64,000 nucleotides of DNA, taken from Streptomyces rubrogriseus. GTDB taxonomy: Bacteria; Actinomycetota; Actinomycetes; Streptomycetales; Streptomycetaceae. The notes under the pieces are model-generated. The model was not told the DNA's origin. It saw only the letters and a list, made by a program, of their open reading frames with translations, and did not search any database. Positions 32,661 through 40,337 of the stretch are shown piece by piece. The translations under genes and the position numbers were made by a program. The stretch's first letter is position 1, and each line of letters starts with the position of its first letter. Where the stretch lies: positions 3,100,001-3,164,000 of the forward strand of contig NZ_CP116256.1 of assembly GCF_027947575.1 (NCBI RefSeq), given 5' to 3'.

Positions 32661-33704
32661 GTGACCGTCGTCTGGATCAACGGCGCGTTCGGTGCGGGGA
32701 AGACCACCACCGCACGGGAACTGATCGAACTGATCCCGAACAGCACGCTCTTCGACCCCGAGGTCGTCGGCGGGGCACTCGCGCACCTGCTGCCGCCCAA
32801 ACGCCTGGCCGAGGTGGGCGACTTCCAGGACCTGCCGATCTGGCGCCGGCTGGTGATCGACACGGCGGCGGCGCTGCTCGCCGACCTCGGCGGGACGCTC
32901 GTGGTCCCGATGACCCTGCTGCGCCAGGAGTACCGGGACGAGATCTTCGGCGGTCTCGCCGCTCGCCGGATCGAGGTCCGGCACATCCTGCTGGCCCCGG
33001 CCGAAACGATCCTGCGGGAGCGAATAGCGAGCCGCGAGGTGCCGCGGGACCTCCCGGACGGCGAGCTGCGGACACGGCAGTGGTCCTACGACCACATCGA
33101 GCCCTACCGCGCGGCCCTCGCCTCCTGGCTCACCGCCGACGCCCACCCCGTCGACACCGGCGCCCTCACCCCCTACGAGGCCGCCGCCCGGGTCGCCGAG
33201 GCCGTCGGCTCGGGTGCCGTGCCGGCCTGCGAGATCGTCCAGACCCCTGAGCCCACCGGCGAGACCGTCGCCGCCGGCGTCCTGCTCTTCGACGAGCGGG
33301 ACCGGATCCTGCTCGTGGACCCCACCTACAAACCCGGCTGGGAGTTCCCCGGCGGCGTCGTCGAACCCGGCGAGGCGCCCGCCCGCGCCGGCATCCGCGA
33401 GGTCGCCGAGGAGACCGGCCTCAGCCTCCGGGACGTACCGGCCCTGCTGGTCGTCGACTGGGAACCCCCGGCCCCTCCCGCCTACGGCGGTCTGCGGCTG
33501 CTCTTCGACGGCGGCCGGCTCGACGCCGCGGACGCCGGCCGGGTGCTGCTGCCCGGCCCCGAGCTGCGCGGCTGGCGCTTCGCCACCGAGGACGAGGCCG
33601 CCGACCTGCTGCCCCCGGTCCGCTACGAGCGGCTGCGCTGGGCGTTGCGGGCCCGGGAACGCGGCGCCGCCCACTATCTGGAGGCGGGCACGCCGGTCGG
33701 CTGA
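32661..33704 (+). CDS. AAA-type P-loop ATPase/kinase fused to NUDIX hydrolase
   Basis: A 347-residue two-domain protein. Residues 1-180 form a P-loop nucleotide kinase-like domain: INGAFGAGKTTT (Walker A, Lys14), FDPEVVGG, and a basic lid ILRERIASREVPRDLP. Residues about 200-330 form a NUDIX domain with a complete box from Gly232 to Leu254 (GGVVEPGEAPARAGIREVAE then ETGL). NUDIX enzymes hydrolyse nucleoside-diphosphate-linked compounds; the first domain would phosphorylate or bind a nucleotide or small molecule. The fusion suggests that the two act in sequence on one substrate. No partner genes adjoin. Confidence 0.9.
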   Translation: MTVVWINGAFGAGKTTTARELIELIPNSTLFDPEVVGGALAHLLPPKRLAEVGDFQDLPIWRRLVIDTAAALLADLGGTLVVPMTLLRQEYRDEIFGGLAARRIEVRHILLAPAETILRERIASREVPRDLPDGELRTRQWSYDHIEPYRAALASWLTADAHPVDTGALTPYEAAARVAEAVGSGAVPACEIVQTPEPTGETVAAGVLLFDERDRILLVDPTYKPGWEFPGGVVEPGEAPARAGIREVAEETGLSLRDVPALLVVDWEPPAPPAYGGLRLLFDGGRLDAADAGRVLLPGPELRGWRFATEDEAADLLPPVRYERLRWALRARERGAAHYLEAGTPVG

Positions 33705-33708
33705 CGCC

Positions 33709-33734
33709 GGGGCCCCACCGGGTGGCGAGGCCCC
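33709..33734. terminator. Hairpin between convergent NUDIX and M20 genes
   Basis: GGGGCC (33709-33714) and GGCCCC (33729-33734) form the stem base, with CCACC/GGTGG inside. It lies between the stops of two convergent genes and can serve both directions. Confidence 0.6.
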
Positions 33735-33768
33735 TGTGCCGACGGCAGAACGCGGGACGGGAGCGGAC

Positions 33769-35124
33769 TCAGCTCGCCGCGTAGTTGCGCAGGAAGTGCG
33801 CCTCCGCCACCGACAGCCGCTCCAGCTCCTTTGGGGACACGCTCTCGTTCACGGCGTGGATCTGCGCCTCCGGCTCGCTCAGGCCGATCAGCAGGATCTC
33901 CGCCTCCGGGTAGAGGGACGCCAGGGTGTTGCACAGCGGGATGGAGCCGCCCTGACCGGCGTACTGCATCTCCTCGCCGGGGTACGCCACCGCCATCGCG
34001 TCCGCCATGGCCTGGTACGCCGGGCTCGTGGTGTCGGCGCGGAACGCCTGGCCCTGGCCGATCTGCTCGACGGCGACCCGGGCGCCCCACGGCGTACGCG
34101 TCTCCAGGTGGGCCTGGAGGAGCTTGGTGGCCTCGGCCGCGTCCACGCCCGGCGGCACCCTCAGGCTCACCAGCGCCCGCGCGCCCGCCTGCACCGACGG
34201 GGTGGCGCCGACGACCGGCGGGCAGTCGATGCCGAGCACCGTGACGGCCGGCCGCGCCCAGATCCGGTCGGCGACCGAACCGGAGCCGATCAGCTCCACG
34301 CCGTCCAGCACCCGCGCGTCCCGGCGGAACTGCTCCTCGTCGTAGGCGAGCCCCTCCCAGGTGCTGTCCGCCGCCAGACCGTCGACCGTCGTCGAGCCGT
34401 CCGCCGCGCGCAGCGAGTCCAGCACGCGGATCAGGGCGGCCAGCGCGTCGGGCGCCGCGCCGCCGAACTGCCCCGAGTGCAGGTTGCCTTCGAGCGTGTC
34501 GACCTTCACGCGCAGCAGCGTCATGCCGCGCAGCGTGGAGGTGACCGTCGGCAGGCCGACCCGGAAGTTGCCTGCGTCGCCGATGACGATGGTGTCCGCG
34601 GCCAGCAGCTCGGGGTGTGCCTCGGCGTACCGCTCGAGGCCGCCCGTGCCCTGCTCCTCGGAACCCTCGGCGATGACCTTGACGTGCACCGGCACGCCCC
34701 CGTTCGCCTTCAGCGCGCGCAGCGCGAGCAGGTGCATCAGCACGCCGCCCTTGCAGTCCGCGGCGCCGCGCCCGTACCACCGGCCGTCGCGCTCGGTCAG
34801 CTCGAACGGCGGAGTGGCCCAGCCCGCCTCGTCCAGCGGCGGCTGCACGTCGTAGTGGGCGTAGAGCAGCACCGTCTTCGCGCCCTCGGGCCCCGGCAGG
34901 TACCCGTACACCGACTGCGTGCCGTCCGGCGTGTCCAGCAGGGCCACGTCCTGGAAGCCCTCGGTGCGCAGGGCCGCCGCTATCCAGTTGGCGGCACCCT
35001 CGCTCTCACTGCGCGGGAACTGGTCGAAGTCGGCCACCGACTTGAAGGCCACCAGCGCGGCCAGTTCCTCCTTCGCGCGGGGCATCAGCGAAGCGACGGT
35101 CTCGGCGACCGGATTCGACGACAT
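33769..35124 (-). CDS. M20-family dipeptidase
   Basis: A 451-residue zinc aminoacylase/dipeptidase. VLLYAHYDVQPP has the first metal His and catalytic Asp, WYGRGAADCKGG the bridging Asp, VIAEGSEEQGTGGL the catalytic Glu and metal Glu, VIGDAGNF the next Asp, and IHAVNESVSPKELER the final His. The lid domain carries the dimerisation region LRVKVDTLEGNLHSGQFGGA. It resembles CNDP-like dipeptidases (hydrolysis of Xaa-Xaa dipeptides in the cytoplasm). ATG 35124 has AAGGAG seven to eight bases upstream. A palindrome CCAAG-N5-CTTGG lies 30 bp before it. Confidence 0.94.
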   Translation of the reverse strand: MSSNPVAETVASLMPRAKEELAALVAFKSVADFDQFPRSESEGAANWIAAALRTEGFQDVALLDTPDGTQSVYGYLPGPEGAKTVLLYAHYDVQPPLDEAGWATPPFELTERDGRWYGRGAADCKGGVLMHLLALRALKANGGVPVHVKVIAEGSEEQGTGGLERYAEAHPELLAADTIVIGDAGNFRVGLPTVTSTLRGMTLLRVKVDTLEGNLHSGQFGGAAPDALAALIRVLDSLRAADGSTTVDGLAADSTWEGLAYDEEQFRRDARVLDGVELIGSGSVADRIWARPAVTVLGIDCPPVVGATPSVQAGARALVSLRVPPGVDAAEATKLLQAHLETRTPWGARVAVEQIGQGQAFRADTTSPAYQAMADAMAVAYPGEEMQYAGQGGSIPLCNTLASLYPEAEILLIGLSEPEAQIHAVNESVSPKELERLSVAEAHFLRNYAAS

Positions 35125-35154
35125 GGGCACGCTCCTTGTGGGTGCGACGTTGTA

Positions 35155-35169
35155 CCAAGGAGTACTTGG
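35155..35169. promoter_or_regulatory. CCAAG-N5-CTTGG inverted repeat upstream of dipeptidase gene
   Basis: Perfect 5-bp arms separated by GAGTA, next to a minus-strand -10-like TACAAC. A weak operator candidate for the dipeptidase promoter. Confidence 0.35.
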
Positions 35170-35268
35170 AATGACGGGCCGATCCTCCCACAGTGGCCTG
35201 CGGCGATGCCCGCCGTAGGATGCGGGGGTCAGGTGCGGCATGCGGTTTGATCGGAGCAGTAGACCATC

Positions 35269-36537
35269 GTGAGCAGCGAGAACTCTTCGGCGGACGACGC
35301 GCGTCAGGTCTGGGACGTGGTCGTGGTGGGCGCGGGACCGGCGGGGGCCTCGGCCGCCTACGCGGCGGCGGTCGCGGGGCGGCGCGTCCTGTTGCTGGAG
35401 AAGGCCGAGCTGCCCCGCTACAAAACATGCGGCGGCGGCATCATCGGGCCCTCGCGCGACACCCTCCCGCCCGGCTTCGAGCTGCCCTTCCAGGACCGGG
35501 TGCACGCGGTGACCTTCTCGAACAACGGGCGCTTCACCCGGACCCGGCGCTCCCGGCAGATGCTGTTCGGGCTGATCAACCGGCCCGAGTTCGACCTGCA
35601 GCTCGTCGAGCACGCCCAGAAGGCGGGCGCCGAGCTGCGCACCGGCGCGACCGTGACCCGGGTGGAGCAGCACGGCTCGGCGGTGCCGGACCGGCGTACG
35701 GTCGCCGTCGTCCTCCAGGGCGGTGAGACGCTGCTGGCCCGGGCCGTGGTCGGCGCGGACGGCAGCGCCAGCCGGATAGGCGCCCACGTCGGGGTCAAGC
35801 TGGACCAGGTCGACCTCGGCCTGGAGGCGGAGATCCCGGTGCCCGAGACGGTCGCCGAGGACTGGAAGGGCCGGGTGCTCATCGACTGGGGCCCGATCCC
35901 CGGCAGTTACGGCTGGGTCTTCCCCAAGGGCGACACGCTCACGGTCGGGGTCATCTCGGCGCGCGGCGAGGGCGCGGCGACCAAGCGGTACCTGGAGGAC
36001 TTCGTCGCCCGGCTCGGGCTCGCCGGATTCGAACCGAGCGTCTCCTCCGGCCACCTGACGCGCTGCCGCGCGGACGACTCGCCGCTCTCGCGCGGCCGGG
36101 TCCTGGTGTGCGGGGACGCGGCCGGGCTCCTGGAGCCGTGGACCCGCGAGGGCATCTCCTTCGCGCTGCGCTCGGGACGGCTCGCGGGGGAGTGGGCGGT
36201 GCGCGTCTCCGAGGCCCACGACGCGGTGGACGCGCGCAAGCAGGCCCTGAACTACGCGTTCGCGATCAAGGCCGGACTGGGCGTGGAGATGAGTGTCGGC
36301 AAGCGGATGCTGACGGTGTTCGAGCGCCGGCCCGGCCTCTTCCACGCGGCCCTGACCGGTTTCCGTCCGGCCTGGAAGGCGTTCAAGGACATCACGCAGG
36401 GCTCGACCTCGCTGGGCGAGCTGGTCCGCAGCCATCCGCTGGCGCAGCGGGCGCTGGGGGCGATGGACCGCCGGTCCGAGGCGGCCGAGACGTCCACCCG
36501 GTCCGCGTCGCCCGCGGGTGAGGAGACCGGCGCCTGA
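35269..36537 (+). CDS. Geranylgeranyl-reductase-family flavoprotein
   Basis: A 422-residue FAD-dependent oxidoreductase. VVVVGAGPAGASAAYAAAVA is the Rossmann GxGxxG, LPRYKTCGGGI the characteristic K-x-C-G-G-G substrate loop of geranylgeranyl reductases, and VLVCGDAAGLLEPWTREGIS the second FAD motif (GD). Such enzymes hydrogenate isoprenoid double bonds, for example in menaquinone side chains or membrane lipids; in many actinobacteria a copy lies near respiratory genes. GTG 35269 starts the frame. Divergent from the dipeptidase gene. The C-terminus ends in a Ser/Glu-rich tail. Confidence 0.92.
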   Translation: MSSENSSADDARQVWDVVVVGAGPAGASAAYAAAVAGRRVLLLEKAELPRYKTCGGGIIGPSRDTLPPGFELPFQDRVHAVTFSNNGRFTRTRRSRQMLFGLINRPEFDLQLVEHAQKAGAELRTGATVTRVEQHGSAVPDRRTVAVVLQGGETLLARAVVGADGSASRIGAHVGVKLDQVDLGLEAEIPVPETVAEDWKGRVLIDWGPIPGSYGWVFPKGDTLTVGVISARGEGAATKRYLEDFVARLGLAGFEPSVSSGHLTRCRADDSPLSRGRVLVCGDAAGLLEPWTREGISFALRSGRLAGEWAVRVSEAHDAVDARKQALNYAFAIKAGLGVEMSVGKRMLTVFERRPGLFHAALTGFRPAWKAFKDITQGSTSLGELVRSHPLAQRALGAMDRRSEAAETSTRSASPAGEETGA

Positions 36538-36942
36538 CCGCGGGCACCCGGCCGTCGGCGGCGGACCGTCCGAGTCCGTCCGAGTCCGGCCGTCGGCGCC
36601 CGCCCAGTCAGGACCTGACCGCGCGGCACACCGGGGCACGGGCCCGGCCGAGCCGGCACTGCCCACCGAGCCGCGGCCCATCGGACGGACGCCGGTTTCC
36701 CTCCCCCTCGACGACCTGCCGTCCGGGACCGTGACGGCCAGGGCGGCTTGCGGGGCCGAGCCGTCTGCCCCCCGGCGGGCCGCCTCGCCCGTCCGGTCGG
36801 CCCGGCGTGCCCCGAGCATCCGGCCGCGAGTCCGCGCCGTGGCGGCTCACGGGCCGTGGAGGGCCGTACTTCGCCGGGAGTACGCGTGATCACCACGCGC
36901 GGGTGACGCCGCCCGCCCGGCCCGGCGTCTAGCGTGGCGGTC
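36538..36942. other. Non-coding gap with two inverted repeats
   Basis: This 405-bp stretch has no convincing gene on either strand; open frames there are Arg/Pro-rich shadows. Near its right end GTACT-N8-AGTAC (36866-36883) and GCGTG-ATCAC-CACGC (36884-36898) are perfect inverted repeats, possible sites for the following response regulator. GTCCGA recurs three times near 36568-36588. A -10-like TAGCGT (36930-36935) stands eight bases before the kinase ATG. Confidence 0.6.
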
Positions 36943-38190
36943 ATGGACGGACAGCGCGAGCGCGCGGGCCGGGTGCCGCAGTGGTGGTGGCACGGGCCCC
37001 CGTGGTGGAACCGGCGGGGCGACGAGGAACAGCGCCCCGCCTGGCCCTGGCGCTCCACCGTGCTCGTCACGGCGTTCGTGCTGGTCGGCTCCAACTTCGC
37101 CGCCCACGCCCAGGAGGCGGAGCGGGCCGCACTGGACCCCTTCGCGCGCGTGCTGCTCTTCGTGACGGGAGCCGCCCTGCTGTGGCGGCAGCGGTACCCG
37201 GTGCCGGTCGTGTTCGGCACGGCGGTCACCACCCTGGTCTACCTCGGCGCCGGATACCCGTACGGCCCGGTGTTCGCGGCCGTCGCGGTGGCCTGCTTCA
37301 GCGCCGTCGTCGCCGGGCACCGCAGGGCCGCGTGGGCGGCGATGGGAACCCTGTGGGCCGGGCACGCCCTGGTGGCGCACTGGCTCTACCGGTGGCTGCC
37401 GCCGTCCGGCGACTCGGCCGCCTCCTGGGGGCAGGAACTCGTGATCGCCACCTGGGTGGTGGCCATCGCGGCCCTGTCGGAGCTGGCCCGGGCCCGCCGT
37501 GAGCAGTGGGCGCGGGAGCGGGCGGAGCGGGCCCAGGCGGCACGCCGGCGCGCGGACGAGGAGCGGCTGCGGATCGCCCGCGAGCTGCACGACGTCCTCG
37601 CGCACAGCATCTCCGTCATCAACGTGCAGGCCGGTGTCGGACTCGCCCTCCTGGACACCGACCCGGAACAGGCCCGCACCGCACTCACCACCATCAAGGA
37701 CCAGAGCAAGGAAGCGCTCGGCGAGGTGCGGCAGGTACTCGACACCCTGCGCACCCCCGGGGACGCGCCGCGCGCTCCGGCCCCCGGCCTGGACCGGCTC
37801 CCGGAACTGGTCGAGCAGGCGGCGAGCGCGGGCCTCACCGTCGAGGTGGAGGGGAAACCGCCGCGCCTGTCGCCCGGTACCGACCTCGCGGCCTTCCGCA
37901 TCGTGCAGGAGGCGCTCACCAACGTCGTACGGCACTCGGGTTCGCGGCACGCACGCGTCCGTCTCGGCCGGGACGGCGGCACGCTGCTGCTGCGCGTCGA
38001 CGACGACGGTCCCGCGACGGGCGCCGAGGCGGGCGGCAGCGGCAACGGGCTGGCCGGGATGCGGGAGCGCGCGGCGGCGCTGGGTGGCACCATCGAGGCG
38101 GGCCCGCGCCCCGACGGCGGCTTCCGGGTCCTGGCGGCCCTGCCGATCGACGTGAAGCACCCGAACCGTACGAAGGAGGACGACCGGTGA
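36943..38190 (+). CDS. NarL-type sensor histidine kinase
   Basis: A 415-residue sensor kinase. Trp-rich cytoplasmic start (WWWHGPPWWN), then about five membrane helices between residues 38 and 182, a short coiled coil (LARARREQWARERAERAQAA), the HisKA_3 box IARELHDVLAHSISVI with phospho-acceptor His216, and a C-terminal HATPase_c with N-box FRIVQEALTNVVRHSG and G-box GNGLAGMRERAAALGG. The short loops outside the membrane argue for a membrane-embedded signal. It overlaps the response regulator start by GTGA. The ATG at 36943 may start a leaderless mRNA. Confidence 0.93.
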   Translation: MDGQRERAGRVPQWWWHGPPWWNRRGDEEQRPAWPWRSTVLVTAFVLVGSNFAAHAQEAERAALDPFARVLLFVTGAALLWRQRYPVPVVFGTAVTTLVYLGAGYPYGPVFAAVAVACFSAVVAGHRRAAWAAMGTLWAGHALVAHWLYRWLPPSGDSAASWGQELVIATWVVAIAALSELARARREQWARERAERAQAARRRADEERLRIARELHDVLAHSISVINVQAGVGLALLDTDPEQARTALTTIKDQSKEALGEVRQVLDTLRTPGDAPRAPAPGLDRLPELVEQAASAGLTVEVEGKPPRLSPGTDLAAFRIVQEALTNVVRHSGSRHARVRLGRDGGTLLLRVDDDGPATGAEAGGSGNGLAGMRERAAALGGTIEAGPRPDGGFRVLAALPIDVKHPNRTKEDDR

Positions 38191-38852
38191 TCCGCGTACT
38201 GCTCGCCGACGACCAGTCACTGGTACGGGCCGGTTTCCGGGCGCTGCTGGACGCGCAGTCGGACATCGAGGTGGTCGCGGAGGCCGCCGACGGTGAGGAA
38301 GCGGTGCGCTCGATCCGCGAACTGCGCCCCGACGTCGTCCTCATGGACATCCGCATGCCCCTGCTCGACGGCCTCGCCGCGACCCGCCGGATCACCGGCG
38401 ACCCGGGGCTGCCCGACGTGAAGGTGGTCATGCTCACCACCTTCGAACTCGACGAGTACGTCTTCGAGGCGATCCGCTCCGGTGCCTCCGGCTTCCTGGT
38501 CAAGGACACCGAACCCGAGGAACTCCTGCGCGCCGTGCGGGCGGTGGTGGACGGCGACGCGCTGCTGTCGCCGGGGGTGACGCGGCGGCTGATCGCCGAG
38601 TTCGCGGCCCGTTCCAAGGAGCCCGCGGCGGCCGGCGAGATGGCCCGGCTGACCGAACGGGAGCGCGAGGTGATGGCCCTGGTCGGCATCGGACTGTCCA
38701 ACGACGAGATCGCCCGCCGACTGGTCGTCAGCCCGCTGACCGCCAAGACCCACGTCAGCCGGACCATGGTGAAACTCGGCGCCCGCGACCGTGCCCAACT
38801 GGTCGTCCTCGCCTACGAGTCGGGACTGGTACGACCCGGCTGGCTCGGCTGA
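38187..38852 (+). CDS. NarL/LuxR-family response regulator
   Basis: A 221-residue regulator. Receiver domain: LLADDQ acidic pair, phospho-acceptor Asp54 in VVLMDIRMPLLDG, conserved Thr and Lys (MLTTFE, FLVKDTEPEE). C-terminal LuxR-type helix-turn-helix: LTEREREVMALVGIGLSNDE, then AKTHVSRTMVKLGARDRAQL. GTG 38187 overlaps the kinase stop and has AAGGAGG upstream, so the two genes form one operon. Targets are unknown; the inverted repeats upstream of the kinase gene are candidates. The 3' end overlaps the convergent DUF6332 gene by 40 bp. Confidence 0.95.
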   Translation: MIRVLLADDQSLVRAGFRALLDAQSDIEVVAEAADGEEAVRSIRELRPDVVLMDIRMPLLDGLAATRRITGDPGLPDVKVVMLTTFELDEYVFEAIRSGASGFLVKDTEPEELLRAVRAVVDGDALLSPGVTRRLIAEFAARSKEPAAAGEMARLTEREREVMALVGIGLSNDEIARRLVVSPLTAKTHVSRTMVKLGARDRAQLVVLAYESGLVRPGWLG

Positions 38853-39097
38853 CCGCCGTGCGCGAACCGGACCAGCACGCTCACCACCCGGACGGCGAAC
38901 ACCACCACGGCGAGTACCACGCCCGCCCCGACGAGCGCGGTGCGCGGTGTGCCCGTCAGGTCGAACAGGTACGCAGGACCCGCCAGCGCGCCGAACAGCA
39001 CGGCCGCCGCGAATGCCGCGCTGCACAGCGCGTAGCCGATCTCGATCGTGATGGCGTCCCGTTCGCCCTGCGTGCGCCGTCCCCCGTGGGTCCCCAT
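38813..39097 (-). CDS. DUF6332 small membrane protein
   Basis: A 94-residue protein with two membrane helices (IGYALCSAAFAAAVLFGALA and ALVGAGVVLAVVVFAVRVVS) after a short basic, ERDAITIE-type start. I recognise the pattern as DUF6332, a Streptomyces membrane family of unknown role. It overlaps the end of the response regulator gene on the other strand by 40 bp, a convergent arrangement that could produce antisense effects. Confidence 0.78.
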   Translation of the reverse strand: MGTHGGRRTQGERDAITIEIGYALCSAAFAAAVLFGALAGPAYLFDLTGTPRTALVGAGVVLAVVVFAVRVVSVLVRFAHGGQPSQPGRTSPDS

Positions 39098-39173
39098 GGT
39101 GCCAAGTCTCCCAGAACGGTCGGGGTTGCGTCAGCGCGGTGACCGCCGCGAGGGGCTCTGCTACGGTGCGCGG

Positions 39174-39572
39174 ATGGCGGCGAAGAAGGCCGAACAGGCG
39201 CTTGTGACCCGGTGGCGCTCGATCCTGGTCCTCCATGCCCGCGTCCAGTGCGAACTCGACCGTGCGCTGCATGGCCACGGCCTGTGCGGAAGCGACTTCG
39301 AGGTTCTCGACGTCCTGGCCGGCACCCGGGACGAGGACGGCTCCGGCTCCTGCGGATACCGCGTCCAGCAGATCTCCGAGCGGGTCCACCTCAGCCAGAG
39401 CGCGCTGTCGCGGCTGGTCGCCCGGCTGGAGAAGGACGGTCTCGTCGAGCGCTCCCTGTGCCCCGAGGACCGGCGGGGCGTGCGGGTGGCGCTCACGCCG
39501 AAAGGACGCGCCCGGCACGGTGCGGCGCTGCCGGTGCAGCGGGCGGTGCTGCACCGGATGCTGGCCGGCTGA
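39174..39572 (+). CDS. MarR-family regulator
   Basis: A 132-residue MarR protein: ILVLHARVQCELDRALHGHG is the dimerisation helix, QQISERVHLSQSALSRLVAR the helix-turn-helix and RSLCPEDRRGVRVALTPKG the wing. Cysteines in the N-terminal half (VQCELD, GLCGSD, GSCGYR) and in the wing (SLCPED) could sense oxidants as in OhrR, but no ohr gene is adjacent. GTGACC (39139-39144), 17 bp and TACGGT (39162-39167) form a weak promoter ending six bases before the ATG, again suggesting a leaderless transcript. Confidence 0.9.
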   Translation: MAAKKAEQALVTRWRSILVLHARVQCELDRALHGHGLCGSDFEVLDVLAGTRDEDGSGSCGYRVQQISERVHLSQSALSRLVARLEKDGLVERSLCPEDRRGVRVALTPKGRARHGAALPVQRAVLHRMLAG

Positions 39573-39596
39573 CCGGCCGCCGCCGGAACACCCGCC

Positions 39597-40337
39597 TCAA
39601 CTCCAGGTGACGGCCGACCGCTCGCACCACAGCGCGGCGAGCGAGCCGTCGCCGGTCACCTCCGGGAAGGGCCGGCGGTTCCACAGCGCCGGGTAGAGCT
39701 GTGCGGCGGGGCCGGACAGTTCGCAGTCGGCGGCCCCGGCGGCCTCCCGCACGGTCACCGGTGGCTGCGCGGACAGCCGTACGGTCCACACGGCGTCCGG
39801 CGCGTCCGTCGCCCGTACCCGGAGCGTGCGGGGTTCCTCGGTGCGCACGGCGCTCTTCGGGCGGGCGTGGAAGGCGCACAGCAGTTCGTCGATGCCGTCC
39901 ACCGCGAAGTCCACGCCGATGCCGGTGGCCTCACCGCCGCGCGCCGACTCGGCGTCGAGCCGGTGCACCGTCGTCTCGTGCGCCTGCCGCCTGGCCCAGA
40001 AGGCCAGCGGCGACGGCGCGGGCAGGAACTGCCAGCACCGCACGCCGGGCGCGGCGCCGCTGAGGGTGTCGACGAGCCGTGCGTGTCCGTCCCGGAACCA
40101 GCTCACCAGCCGGGCGCCGTCGAGGGTGGGCGGGTCGTCGGTGCGCCGGGGACCGGTGTGCCCCTCGGCGACGAACGCCGTCGCCCAGCGGTGCACCATC
40201 CCCGTGTGCCGCAGCAGGTCCCGCACGCGCCAGCCGGGGCAGGTGGGCACCTCGGCGTCGCTGCCCGCCGCCTCGGCGGCCGCAGCCAGCAACGTGCCTT
40301 CACGGTCCAGGGTCTCGACGTACGCCGCGGTCTTCAT
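39597..40337 (-). CDS. Maleylpyruvate-isomerase-family (mycothiol-dependent) protein
   Basis: A 246-residue protein with an N-terminal DinB-like four-helix metal domain: CPGWRVRDLLRHTGMVHRWA provides the first His, and WARRQAHETTVHRLDAESAR the HE-x-x-x-H metal motif. The C-terminal MDMPI_C domain follows (LRVRATDAPDAVWTVRL). These enzymes act with mycothiol, either as isomerases or thiol transferases; substrate unknown. The start at 40337 lies inside the end of the upstream MFS gene (38-bp overlap, same strand), so expression is coupled. Confidence 0.9.
   Translation of the reverse strand: MKTAAYVETLDREGTLLAAAAEAAGSDAEVPTCPGWRVRDLLRHTGMVHRWATAFVAEGHTGPRRTDDPPTLDGARLVSWFRDGHARLVDTLSGAAPGVRCWQFLPAPSPLAFWARRQAHETTVHRLDAESARGGEATGIGVDFAVDGIDELLCAFHARPKSAVRTEEPRTLRVRATDAPDAVWTVRLSAQPPVTVREAAGAADCELSGPAAQLYPALWNRRPFPEVTGDGSLAALWCERSAVTWS

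Noticed and set aside
33769..36819. Very long open frame extending the dipeptidase to about 1,016 residues
   Set aside because: The extension runs antisense to the geranylgeranyl-reductase-like gene and is low-complexity; ATG 35124 has a good ribosome site.
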